From Crocinitomicaceae bacterium (GTDB taxonomy: Bacteria > Bacteroidota > Bacteroidia > Flavobacteriales_D > Crocinitomicaceae), in contig JAQWFQ010000030.1 of NCBI GenBank assembly GCA_029238665.1, forward strand, positions 186,001-250,000: a stretch of DNA of 64,000 bases. The letters are read 5' to 3'. Made by a program: the position numbers and the translations under genes. Below the pieces are notes generated by a model. The model saw only the letters and a list, made by a program, of their open reading frames with translations, had not been told where the DNA came from and did not search any database. Shown here one piece after another: positions 37,243 through 45,230 of this stretch. Numbering within the stretch: the first letter of the stretch is position 1; the number at the start of each line of letters is the position of its first letter.

Positions 37243-38538
37243 CTACCGAGATTTAAAAAGTTGGTCTTCTTGAACCAAAGCAATCCAAAGAGAAAACGTT
37301 CCATTGTCGACACGTGGCCAAATTGGACGAATAACACCATTAACGGCATCAATATTTAAATAATCTCCAAAAAATAAATTTGGATTTGGTATGAATGGTG
37401 ATTTTGAAACACGCGTATCTACAAATGTCTCTCCTCCATCACGCGAAGTACTGATATACACATCGGTTTGCGTATCGTTATAATTTCTTCTATCGTAATA
37501 AACAAAATAAAGATATCCTGTATGCCGATCGATGGCTATCCATGTAAAGAATTGATGACTCCCTAAACCATCCTGGTTAACCTTAATTCGTTTACTCCAC
37601 GTCTCTCCGCCATCTGTTGATTTCAACAACCACGAATCGGTATCGTTTTCACCATTCTTCTGGTCGCACCAATTTAAATAAAGCGTTCCTCTATTTGGAC
37701 CATTACTTAAGTCACACTTCAATATTGGAAGCCCATTTGCACGGTAAACACCTGGTATATCCAAGTCCCATCCTCCATATTGACGCTGAATTTGAACTTC
37801 TTCATCCAACCATGTTGTTCCACCATCTAATGACCGTTGAAAAACCAATCCCTTTGGCCCTGCCCATGCAACATAGATTTCACCATTAGGCCCAACTGCA
37901 GGAACAGCCCCCTCAGCAGTATTGTCTCCATCGAGGCAATCTCCTCCAAATTTAGAAATTCGCAAAGGGTCAGACCAAGATAGTCCTTGATCTTTTGACT
38001 TTGAAAACACAATAATTGATGTATCCTTAGGGTCACTTGAATCATAAGCATCAAACTGTGTCCACGTCATGTATATCTCGTTATTATCCTGGTTCAATAC
38101 TGTCCAATGTTTATCTTGAACCTTTGTACAATTTGGCTTAGGAAAAGTTCCCTCATTAAAACCCTTACATAGCTTTTCTGTAGACTGACAAACAATACGG
38201 CTTAAATGTGATGCAGGAAGGTTACTCGATAGGTGAAAGTAGTACAAACGACTCTTCTTATCAAACATCAAGACAGGATCACCATACACTCCAAATTTAC
38301 TGGTTAATGTTTTGCTCTTCCATTTTTTGCCACCATTCGTAGAATAGTAATAATCGGATAACACAGAGCCAACAGCTATATGATTCGGGTTATTCGGGTC
38401 AATAGCAATAGAAGGTTCAATTTGTGAATAGGTATAGACCGCATCTTTAGGCAGTCTTAATTGAACGGTTTCAAAATCAGATTGTGAAAACGTCCATACA
38501 GAACAAAATAGAGCAATTACAAAAACAACTAACCTCAT
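37243..38538 (-). CDS. Exported BNR-repeat (sialidase-fold) protein
   Basis: A 431-residue secreted protein (signal peptide about 1-18, WTFSQ) made of beta-propeller blades with Asp-box repeats such as YYSTNGGKKWKS, FSKSKDQGLSWS, QRSLDGGTTW, KSTDGGETW and STSRDGGETF. EPSIAIDPNNPNHIAVGS is a typical start. Catalytic residues of true sialidases (Arg triad, Tyr/Glu pair) are not obvious, so it is better called a sialidase-fold repeat protein. Two bases separate it from the M61 peptidase gene upstream, so they form an operon. Confidence 0.87.
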   Translation of the reverse strand: MRLVVFVIALFCSVWTFSQSDFETVQLRLPKDAVYTYSQIEPSIAIDPNNPNHIAVGSVLSDYYYSTNGGKKWKSKTLTSKFGVYGDPVLMFDKKSRLYYFHLSSNLPASHLSRIVCQSTEKLCKGFNEGTFPKPNCTKVQDKHWTVLNQDNNEIYMTWTQFDAYDSSDPKDTSIIVFSKSKDQGLSWSDPLRISKFGGDCLDGDNTAEGAVPAVGPNGEIYVAWAGPKGLVFQRSLDGGTTWLDEEVQIQRQYGGWDLDIPGVYRANGLPILKCDLSNGPNRGTLYLNWCDQKNGENDTDSWLLKSTDGGETWSKRIKVNQDGLGSHQFFTWIAIDRHTGYLYFVYYDRRNYNDTQTDVYISTSRDGGETFVDTRVSKSPFIPNPNLFFGDYLNIDAVNGVIRPIWPRVDNGTFSLWIALVQEDQLFKSR

Positions 38539-38539
38539 G

Positions 38540-40321
38540 CTACTTCAACCAATAATTAAACAATTTACTGCGCTTTTTTTCAGTACTCACTGTATAGTTA
38601 AATTTAGGTTTTTCATAAGCTGTAACGACAATATCCGTTGAAAACAATTGTTCGTCGCGCGCAAATAAAATTTCAATTTTCTCGCCCACTTGAACACTTT
38701 TAAAATACCCGTCTAATGATGCTTTATCAACCCGCATTCCATTACAACCAATAATTTCATCGTTCACACTAATTCCAGCATCTTCTGCGGCTGAGTTACT
38801 GCGAATTGCTTTTACAATAGCCTTCCCTCCTGAACTCGCTAAACTCAGACCAACACTTGGTTCAGGCTTGCCTACATACGATACGTTTAATCCTACTGGA
38901 GAAAATATCTTGTTATAGTCTGGGATCTCTGTCCCATCGATATAACTCGCGTAAAACTGATCCATGTTTTCACCTAAAAAGGCTTCCAACTCTTGCTTAA
39001 ATTCACCTTCAGAGAATCCACGGTTTTTTTGCTCATAGTACGTTGCATAAATATGCTGCATAAAATTATCCAAGTTTTTACTTCCTTCATATTTCTTAAT
39101 AATCATTGCGTCTAACATCATTGCAATAACAGAACCTCTTGAATAGTAAGACATTGTTGTATTATGACTGTTTTCATTAGAGCGATATGCTTTAATCCAC
39201 GCATCAAAGCTGGCATGAGAAACAGGTTGAACACGTGCCCCCGTAGAGCCCTCAACATAATTCAAACTGCTAAACATACTTCTTAACAAATCTGTTTGCG
39301 TGTAATACCCAGCTCGAAGTAGAATCATTTTCTCGTAATAAGAAGTAAAACCTTCCATCACCCACAACAACGATGTATAATTTTCTTCATCATAATTAAA
39401 TGGTCCTAACGCTACTGGGCGAATACGTTTTACATTCCACAAATGGAAGTATTCATGCGCCACCAATTTCAAGAACCCTAAGTATTCTTTTCCTGTATAA
39501 GTCCAACGATTCACACTCAACACCGTAGAGTTGGTATGCTCTAACCCACCTTGAGCATTTACCACGTTGTGAATAATAAATGTGTATTCTTTATTGGGAT
39601 TCTTACCAAATATTGCCGTAGCAGACTCAACTACCTTTGCCATGTCTTTCTTCAATGTTTCAATGTTATAATTCCCAAAACCATACATCGCAACATCATG
39701 ATTAACTCCAGAGGCATTAAAAGAAAATAAACGCTGATTACCTATTTCAATTGGACAATCTACTAAGTGATCATAGTTTTTAAACGTATAAACAGTGGAA
39801 GCATCTTTTACAGCAAGCTCTCGATCTTGCTTTAGCGCTGTGGTAATTGTTTTAAATGATTCATGTGGAAACACACGAAGGTGTCCGCTGTTGTTTTTTG
39901 CACCCTCTACATACATAAACACTCCTGACCCACTTACAAACCCATGTGTTAAATCGAGGAAACTCGTTCTCACCGAAAGTTCAAATGCATACACCTCGTA
40001 GTTTACCGTAAGTTTTTGCCCTTTTAATTTTGAAATTCGCCATGTATTCTTGTTCACCTTTTTTACAGAAAGTTCATTCCCTGCATCATCATGTGCCTTA
40101 ACCAAGTTAACACTCTTTGCAAATTCTCTTGCTAAATATGATCCAGGTGCCCAGATTGGCATTTTAACATCAATTTCAGTGCTATTCACATCACTAATTT
40201 CCATTTCAACATGGTAATAGTGGTTTTGAGGTTTAGGCATCTTTAAGCTATAGTTTACGCTTTGTGAAAAAGATGTATAAACAAGCATTGAAACAAGGAA
40301 ACAGATTGAATATTTAAGCAT
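38540..40321 (-). CDS. M61 family metallopeptidase (glycyl aminopeptidase-like)
   Basis: An exported 593-residue zinc peptidase: signal peptide (about 1-19), an N-terminal beta domain, the thermolysin-like catalytic domain with VAHEYFHLWNVKRI (His289, Glu290, His293; the downstream Glu lies in LLWVMEGFTSYYE), and a C-terminal PDZ domain (about 490-575, with DEIIGCNGMRVDKA). M61 enzymes remove N-terminal Gly or Ala from peptides; precise specificity is inferred. It is followed after two bases by the BNR-repeat gene. Confidence 0.93.
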   Translation of the reverse strand: MLKYSICFLVSMLVYTSFSQSVNYSLKMPKPQNHYYHVEMEISDVNSTEIDVKMPIWAPGSYLAREFAKSVNLVKAHDDAGNELSVKKVNKNTWRISKLKGQKLTVNYEVYAFELSVRTSFLDLTHGFVSGSGVFMYVEGAKNNSGHLRVFPHESFKTITTALKQDRELAVKDASTVYTFKNYDHLVDCPIEIGNQRLFSFNASGVNHDVAMYGFGNYNIETLKKDMAKVVESATAIFGKNPNKEYTFIIHNVVNAQGGLEHTNSTVLSVNRWTYTGKEYLGFLKLVAHEYFHLWNVKRIRPVALGPFNYDEENYTSLLWVMEGFTSYYEKMILLRAGYYTQTDLLRSMFSSLNYVEGSTGARVQPVSHASFDAWIKAYRSNENSHNTTMSYYSRGSVIAMMLDAMIIKKYEGSKNLDNFMQHIYATYYEQKNRGFSEGEFKQELEAFLGENMDQFYASYIDGTEIPDYNKIFSPVGLNVSYVGKPEPSVGLSLASSGGKAIVKAIRSNSAAEDAGISVNDEIIGCNGMRVDKASLDGYFKSVQVGEKIEILFARDEQLFSTDIVVTAYEKPKFNYTVSTEKKRSKLFNYWLK

Positions 40322-40395
40322 ATTTTTAATTTTTCTTTCAAAGATAATAAAACGGACAAGGTTTTAAAAGGGATTAATTACTGCCTTATTTTTAA

Positions 40396-40424
40396 TTGAT
40401 TTTAAAATAAAGAAAGTAACTTCG
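40396..40424 (+). promoter_or_regulatory. Candidate promoter for the 40457 lipoprotein gene
   Basis: TTG at 40396-40398, 18 bases and TAACTTCG at 40417-40424 fit the -33/-7 pattern with one change in the -7 box. The ATG is 32 bases downstream. Confidence 0.5.
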
Positions 40425-40456
40425 AAATGTATTAAGAAACAATAAACCTAAAAGCG

Positions 40457-41320
40457 ATGCTTAGAATTCTAACAGCACTATTTATTACCTCTATCATTTT
40501 TACGAGTTGTAAGCAAGAATCACCTGCAACCCAAACAGACGTGAGCTCAGCAAAACTCGCTTCACTACAAAACAAAATCAGTCAGCTGGAACTTGATCAT
40601 GCAATGAAAGATTCTATCATTAACGAATCGCTGGCGTTTTTTAACGAGGTAAAATCCAACCTAGAAGCCATTGGTATTCGCAAAGATGAGATTAGAGCCA
40701 TTTCTGAGAACAACGAAATCTCAACAGACGATAAAAAATGGATTCTCGAAGAAATTCAACATATAAACTACTTGCGCGAAGACAATTCTAGAAAAGTACT
40801 TCAAATGCAAGAGCAGTTAACAAGCAACAACGTAACAATTGAAGAGCTTGAGGTCATGGTTGAATCTTTACTAAAAGATATTCAGTGGAAAGATGAACAA
40901 ATAAAGCTCTTACAAAGTGAGTTAAAAAATCTAGACCGTGAATACGCCATATTATTCGAAGCCTATGAAGAACAAGTAGTTAAACTCGATGTAATGACAG
41001 ACGAGATGAATGCTGTTTACTACTCGTATGGGTCAGAGCAAGAACTACGCGAAAATGGAGTTGTTGAGAAAAAAAATGGCTTTATGGGCATAGGAAAAAA
41101 GATAATACTCAAAGATGATTTAAACGATGAGTACTTCACCCGCATTGACGCAACAAAAACAGCAGCAATTAAAATTTTTGGAGAGGACCTTCATTTTATT
41201 ACCTATCACCCAAAAACGTCTTACCAACTTACACCCAATAAAAACACAACAACAATTCAAATTTTAGACCATTCAGAATTCTGGAAGCTCTCTAAATACC
41301 TTGTTGTAACTGTAGATTAA
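40457..41320 (+). CDS. Coiled-coil lipoprotein of unknown function
   Basis: A 287-residue lipoprotein with the lipobox FTSC (Cys at 18). Residues about 30-190 form long coiled-coil helices rich in Glu, Lys and Leu (KLASLQNKISQLELDH, EELEVMVESLLKDI). The C-terminal 90 residues are a small mixed domain (GFMGIGKKIILKDDLNDEYF, then a beta end). It is anchored in the outer or inner membrane with the coil extending into the periplasm. No named family recognised. It sits six bases before the next gene. Confidence 0.8.
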   Translation: MLRILTALFITSIIFTSCKQESPATQTDVSSAKLASLQNKISQLELDHAMKDSIINESLAFFNEVKSNLEAIGIRKDEIRAISENNEISTDDKKWILEEIQHINYLREDNSRKVLQMQEQLTSNNVTIEELEVMVESLLKDIQWKDEQIKLLQSELKNLDREYAILFEAYEEQVVKLDVMTDEMNAVYYSYGSEQELRENGVVEKKNGFMGIGKKIILKDDLNDEYFTRIDATKTAAIKIFGEDLHFITYHPKTSYQLTPNKNTTTIQILDHSEFWKLSKYLVVTVD

Positions 41321-41326
41321 TTCCTT

Positions 41327-41911
41327 ATGAAAGAACTTAATCCGGATAAATTTCAAAGCCCTGCCCCACTCCTTATTAAGTTCCGAAATGTTATTTTTGG
41401 AAAAGAAAGCCCAGATATTTACACAAAAATAACCTTTACGTGTAACTTATTTATTTGGGCAACCTTTATGCTCTGGAACAGCGTGAGCTATTTCACAATT
41501 ACCATGCGCTCAATTATTCTTGAACAAAAAGGAATTCCTGTAGCACAAATAATTCAAAAACGCGGATTGGAATTGGGGTTTGAAACAAATACATTTTTAC
41601 CGCGTCTACTAACATTCCATGCAGTCGCAATCATTTGTTGGGGAGTCGTGTTTTTTGGATTAATTTTACTCTACCGCAAAAAAAAACAATTTTCATACTT
41701 CGTTCTTGGAGGCGTAGGGTTTTACCTTGGAATGAGTGTGTTTTACTTGAATTTAAACTACTTCCTGTCCGATACAACAACCTTTGATAAGATAGCCTTA
41801 CTGGTTCTAATCGCAAGTATAACACTACATGCTTTTTTAATGAAAAATGAACGTTCTGGAGGCTCTATTAGTTTCTTTGGCGAGGATGAAGAAGGCCATT
41901 TATCCGAATAA
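41327..41911 (+). CDS. Membrane protein with four helices, unknown function
   Basis: A 194-residue inner-membrane protein: hydrophobic segments at about 36-56, 93-112, 119-140 and 150-168, with a loop of about 35 residues (SIILEQKGIPVAQIIQKRG) after the first. The C-terminal tail ends acidic (FFGEDEEGHLSE). It probably works with the lipoprotein encoded six bases upstream. Its last 44 bases overlap the end of aroK on the other strand, a tight convergent arrangement. No family recognised. Confidence 0.75.
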   Translation: MKELNPDKFQSPAPLLIKFRNVIFGKESPDIYTKITFTCNLFIWATFMLWNSVSYFTITMRSIILEQKGIPVAQIIQKRGLELGFETNTFLPRLLTFHAVAIICWGVVFFGLILLYRKKKQFSYFVLGGVGFYLGMSVFYLNLNYFLSDTTTFDKIALLVLIASITLHAFLMKNERSGGSISFFGEDEEGHLSE

Positions 41912-42392
41912 TATCTGCTGAATTTTGATCCTCCCTACAAAGAATCACCTGTGATTGTTTATAGTACTCATCACGCTGGGTCAATTTTAACTCAACAAAC
42001 TCGAGCAATTCATCCCCAACCATTCCTTCTAGCAGCGGTCGTTTTACTTTTGCATTTTGTAATCGATGAACCAACTCCTTTGCTGGACGGTCTAAGTAGT
42101 AAGTAACCCCCAGTTCATTAAGCAACTCCATATTACGACCAACACACGGCATACCTCCACCTGTAGCCAAAACAAAATCACCTCGTTCCTCAAGGCTTGA
42201 AATAAAATCGGTTTCCATTTTTCGAAAACCAGACTCCCCAAACTGACCAAAAATTTCTCCAACAGACAATTGATTCAGACGCTCTATCTCTACATCTGAA
42301 TCAATAAACGGAATGTTTAATTGTCTTGCCATCTTTTTACCAAGCGTCGTTTTACCACACCCCATAAAACCTATAAGAATTACTCTTTGCAT
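41868..42392 (-). CDS. aroK: Shikimate kinase AroK
   Basis: Phosphorylates shikimate in aromatic amino-acid synthesis. From the ATG at 42392 it has 174 residues, normal for the family. P-loop GFMGCGKTT (8-16), the shikimate-binding DSD near 32-34, FRKMETDFIS, the ATGGGMPC strand and the RPLLEG lid are all present. An in-frame extension of 12 residues upstream (to 42428) lacks conservation and is rejected. It converges with the membrane-protein gene, sharing 44 bases, and diverges from the tRNA-Lys locus. Confidence 0.93.
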   Translation of the reverse strand: MQRVILIGFMGCGKTTLGKKMARQLNIPFIDSDVEIERLNQLSVGEIFGQFGESGFRKMETDFISSLEERGDFVLATGGGMPCVGRNMELLNELGVTYYLDRPAKELVHRLQNAKVKRPLLEGMVGDELLEFVELKLTQRDEYYKQSQVILCREDQNSADIIRINGLLHPRQRN

Positions 42393-42507
42393 ACAATATG
42401 CAAAGTAAGTAAAAGAGATTAACCACACAATTATTAAATAATTTAAAAATTAACTTCCTCATTTTTAATCAAGTAAAAAAAAACCGTGTTTTTTTTTATT
42501 AAAATGA

Positions 42508-42537
42508 TTGACAAAACAAATAATAGGTGTATATTTG
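42508..42537 (+). promoter_or_regulatory. Promoter of the tRNA-Lys gene
   Basis: TTG at 42508-42510, a 19-base spacer and TATATTTG at 42530-42537 form the best promoter in the window, 18 bases before the mature tRNA. Confidence 0.85.
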
Positions 42538-42555
42538 CACCCGCGTTAGCGCAAC

Positions 42556-42628
42556 GATTTGGTAGCTCAGTTGGTAGAGCAATACACTTTTAATGTATGG
42601 GTCCTGGGTTCGAGCCCCAGCCAGATCA
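42556..42628 (+). tRNA. tRNA-Lys, anticodon TTT
   Basis: Cloverleaf of 73 bases: acceptor GATTTGG / CCAGATC with one G-U pair, D arm GCTC..GAGC, anticodon stem ATACA / TGTAT with loop CTTTTAA (anticodon TTT), T arm CTGGG-TTCGAGC-CCCAG, discriminator A. The CCA end is not encoded. It has its own promoter and terminator and so is a single-gene transcript. Confidence 0.97.
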
Positions 42629-42634
42629 CAGGAA

Positions 42635-42663
42635 AGGAAGTTCATTTGAGCTTCCTTTTTTTT
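42635..42663 (+). terminator. Terminator of tRNA-Lys
   Basis: Stem AGGAAG / CTTCCT with a ten-base loop and a run of eight T, starting seven bases after the tRNA. Confidence 0.8.
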
Positions 42664-42740
42664 GTACCTATAAATATTTTTTAAGCTCTCTCTACGGACC
42701 GTCGACTGGCACTATCGGGATCAAGATCAAAAGTTGGGGG

Positions 42741-43034
42741 CTACGCATAAATTTCAGTTAATCTGAATAAAAAGAAAGCTACGTTTCTTACTCCTCTAAA
42801 TTGAGATCTAAAGGCTTTAATTTTGGCATTAAAAGACTCTGCTGATGCATTGGTACTTCTGTTTTCAAAATAATTCAACATTTTACACAGCCTTTCAGAA
42901 AATCGAGGGAATGACCCCGAGAGAATACCAGTTAACATTAAAAATGTAGTTCGACTGCTTCCAAACATACCTCGAAAAGGCAATATCCACAGAACAAGCA
43001 TCGTTACTTTAGCGTACTTTAGCGAAACGATCAT
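42741..43034 (-). pseudogene. Transposase C-terminal remnant (ISAon1-like)
   Basis: The last 50 or so residues, NYFENRSTNASAESFN followed by AKIKAFRSQFRGVR and FFLFRLTEIYA, are the highly conserved end of ISAon1-type transposases of the ISL3 group, including the catalytic Glu of the DDE triad. The preceding part of the frame (to the ATG at 43034) does not read as transposase by eye, and there is no N-terminal DNA-binding or middle domain. It is thus a truncated relic. A GC-richer stretch around 42700-42735 may hold the old element end. The fragment could supply no activity by itself. Confidence 0.8.
43005..43024. repeat. Two tandem copies of a 10-base unit
   Basis: TACTTTAGCG occurs twice in direct succession, between the transposase relic and the broken outer-membrane protein gene. 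This could be replication slippage or a scar of an excision; no function is implied. Confidence 0.6.
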
Positions 43035-43046
43035 CAACTTTCACTT

Positions 43047-43715
43047 ATGAGCCGGATATTAATTTTATTTACTTGTTGTTTTTTTACAGCCCTATTATCA
43101 CACGCTCAAAGCTTGAATAAGTTAAACGAGTCCAAATAGTCTATTTTAACTCAAATTGGAGCCAATACAACTTCCACCAATTCAAATTACGCCCAACCCT
43201 TCTCGTACAACTGGTCTGTGGGATTCTTGCGGAACTTTAAAACCAGCAAAAAATCAACTGATTATTATTTAAAAGTTAAGACACATGCTTTTAATGAAAC
43301 ATTGAAAAATATGCCCTATTTTGAATTAGATGAAAACAATAATTTAATTTCATCCACTTACACCTGTAAAAGTATGCACAGTATGTTATACTTAGGGTGG
43401 GGAGTGCGCTATACACTTCCTTTAAAATCTGAGAAACTTTCTATTCGAGGTGATTTAGGCTTTAATCTTTTACTTCCCTCAAGGTACGCTTCTACCTATT
43501 CAAACGGAAATCCTAAGGGAATTCAGTATTACAGACGACCTAACAATTACTTTTTCACAAGACCCGAAGCTTCAATAGGAATTGGATATAAAGTAAACAT
43601 AGGTAATCATGAATTGACTTTTACACCGCTATATTCGTACAACTTTACCATTAAATACCTGAACCTTGTCCCTTCATTTCACACTATTGGAATTGAAACA
43701 ACACTAAACCTTTAA
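43047..43715 (+). pseudogene. Outer-membrane beta-barrel protein gene interrupted by an in-frame TAG
   Basis: From the ATG at 43047 the frame encodes a good signal peptide (about 1-21, ALLSHAQ), then nine more residues and a TAG at 43137-43139. The same frame then stays open for 192 codons to 43715, and those residues are a beta-barrel of short aromatic strands (GWGVRYTLPLKSEKL, IRGDLGFNLLLPS, ASIGIGYKVN). No frameshift is needed: one base change would restore a 222-residue exported protein. A GTG at 43218 could start a truncated product but would lack the signal peptide. Three bases separate it from the next gene. Confidence 0.8.
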
Positions 43716-43718
43716 CCT

Positions 43719-44912
43719 ATGAACTTTTACACCAAAATAATCATTGTATTTCTTTTGATTTGCACAACGATAAGCTGTAAAAAAGATTCACTCGAAGCAA
43801 ACTACACATCAAACGTGCAAGGAAATTCAGATGATGCCGTTGCATCCCTTCAATCAATAAATAAGGACAATGGAGAATTAAATGTTGTAGAGCTACCTAC
43901 TTCTGTTGATTCAAAAATAAGATCGACATTTAAATGGTACACACAAGTAACAGCGCCCAACGGAAGGCGTATTCACATGCTCGCACAAGCAAACTGGACA
44001 ATTGAACAAGTTGCCTATACACGTACCGTTTTAGAACATTACCTAAGCAATGACAACTCCATTGTTTACGGAAACAAAGATGCCATTACAAACAACATAG
44101 CCAACCAAAATGGCGCCATGACCATGTTCAACAATGCCAACAGTGTCTCTAACAACAATAGCGGAATTAATGGTCAAGACCTTCAAGCAGATGAAACAGT
44201 TACAATTGGTTCAGCTGAATATTTAAATCAAAGTGTTCGAAATGCTGCCCTCGAAGAAATCCTTCATTTTGTCCATGACCTTGGAATTTCTGCTGTACTT
44301 CCTGAATTTCAAAAAGAACTGGAAAAGGCAACAGCAAATGCAATTGACAATCATATATTTATTCCATGGGGAGGCCTACCTGTAGCTGACTACGACAATG
44401 AATTATTTGCCAGTTATAACGATACATATTGGGGACTAACTGAATACAAAACCACAACAAACAACCCTTATTTGTTTCTTTCTAGAGAGGCAGCTATAGC
44501 CGGAGACCCACTTACAACATCTGTCTTAGAAACATTTTTACCAAAGTACTTTACTTCTACAGTTTATATTTCAAGTAACTTTTCGGGAATTTTCTCTTTA
44601 AATAAAACAAACAATGTGTTATACACAAATGAATCACAGTACTATAAGGACGTTCAATTAACCGGTGATAATTCGTCAGGGTTATTAGGAAACAACCTGA
44701 ACAATATTTTTACTGGTAATTCTGGGAACAATATACTGGATGGTGGTGAAGGAGTTGACACAGGAGTATTTTTAGGCAGTTTTTCGGAATATACAATATC
44801 AAGTACTAGTGGAATCACTACCATTAGCGACAACATATCAAACCGAGATGGTTCAGATCAACTTATAAACATGGAAAAAGCACAATTTTCAGATCAAACA
44901 ATTAATCTATAA
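43719..44912 (+). CDS. Lipoprotein with RTX-like C-terminal repeat
   Basis: A 397-residue lipoprotein (TISC lipobox, Cys at 20). Residues about 50-340 are a domain I do not recognise, with a RSTFKWYTQVTAPNGRR start, an EEILHFVHDLG helix and an IFIPWGGLP loop. The last 70 hold glycine-rich RTX-like turns (NNIFTGNSGNN, ILDGGEGVDTG) and the VFLGSFSEYTIS...SDQTINL tail typical of calcium-binding type I-secreted proteins. Such a tail on a lipoprotein is odd, since RTX tails are normally secreted through a different route. It sits in the tRNA-Lys island directly after the broken barrel gene. Confidence 0.78.
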   Translation: MNFYTKIIIVFLLICTTISCKKDSLEANYTSNVQGNSDDAVASLQSINKDNGELNVVELPTSVDSKIRSTFKWYTQVTAPNGRRIHMLAQANWTIEQVAYTRTVLEHYLSNDNSIVYGNKDAITNNIANQNGAMTMFNNANSVSNNNSGINGQDLQADETVTIGSAEYLNQSVRNAALEEILHFVHDLGISAVLPEFQKELEKATANAIDNHIFIPWGGLPVADYDNELFASYNDTYWGLTEYKTTTNNPYLFLSREAAIAGDPLTTSVLETFLPKYFTSTVYISSNFSGIFSLNKTNNVLYTNESQYYKDVQLTGDNSSGLLGNNLNNIFTGNSGNNILDGGEGVDTGVFLGSFSEYTISSTSGITTISDNISNRDGSDQLINMEKAQFSDQTINL

Positions 44913-44941
44913 CCCCCTGCTTTTTTCACAACTTAATTAAT

Positions 44942-45202
44942 TTACCCTTCGGTGTTCAACATCTGATTCACCTCTAACCATCCACCACCGTTCTCACAAT
45001 CGAGGCCTTTTGATTTAAAGTACTGCGTTGCTTGTCCACTTCGAGCTCCACTTAGGCAACAAAACAAAATAGGTTGCGCAAGGGTCATTACCTCAGATTC
45101 TCTTTCAACAAGTTCTTGTAGAGGAATGTTAATTGAACCTGCTACATGCCCACCCATAAACTCCTCAGGTGTTCTTACATCTACAATTGTGTGGTTTTTC
45201 AT
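44942..45202 (-). CDS. Single-domain rhodanese
   Basis: A compact 86-residue sulphurtransferase-like domain: VDVRTPEEFMGGHVAGSINIP and the active-site loop CLSGARS (catalytic Cys about 50). No signal peptide, so cytoplasmic. It probably carries persulphide or detoxifies; the acceptor is unknown. It is followed on the same strand, 28 bases away upstream, by the RluA-type gene, likely one transcript with panB. Confidence 0.88.
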   Translation of the reverse strand: MKNHTIVDVRTPEEFMGGHVAGSINIPLQELVERESEVMTLAQPILFCCLSGARSGQATQYFKSKGLDCENGGGWLEVNQMLNTEG

Positions 45203-45230
45203 GCTTGAAAATTTATTTTTTTTTTTATAA

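Noticed and set aside
37243-38538. True sialidase
   Set aside because: Asp-box repeats are clear, but the arginine triad and catalytic Tyr/Glu could not be identified, so only the fold is called.
42455-42500. A/T-rich stretch with a long T run before tRNA-Lys, considered as an attenuator or aroK regulatory element
   Set aside because: No stable hairpin accompanies it; it is consistent with the upstream A/T content of a strong promoter.
42541-42556. CCGCGTTAGCGCAACG inverted repeat between promoter and tRNA, considered as a separate terminator
   Set aside because: It overlaps the tRNA leader and has no T tract; more likely part of the 5' processing leader.
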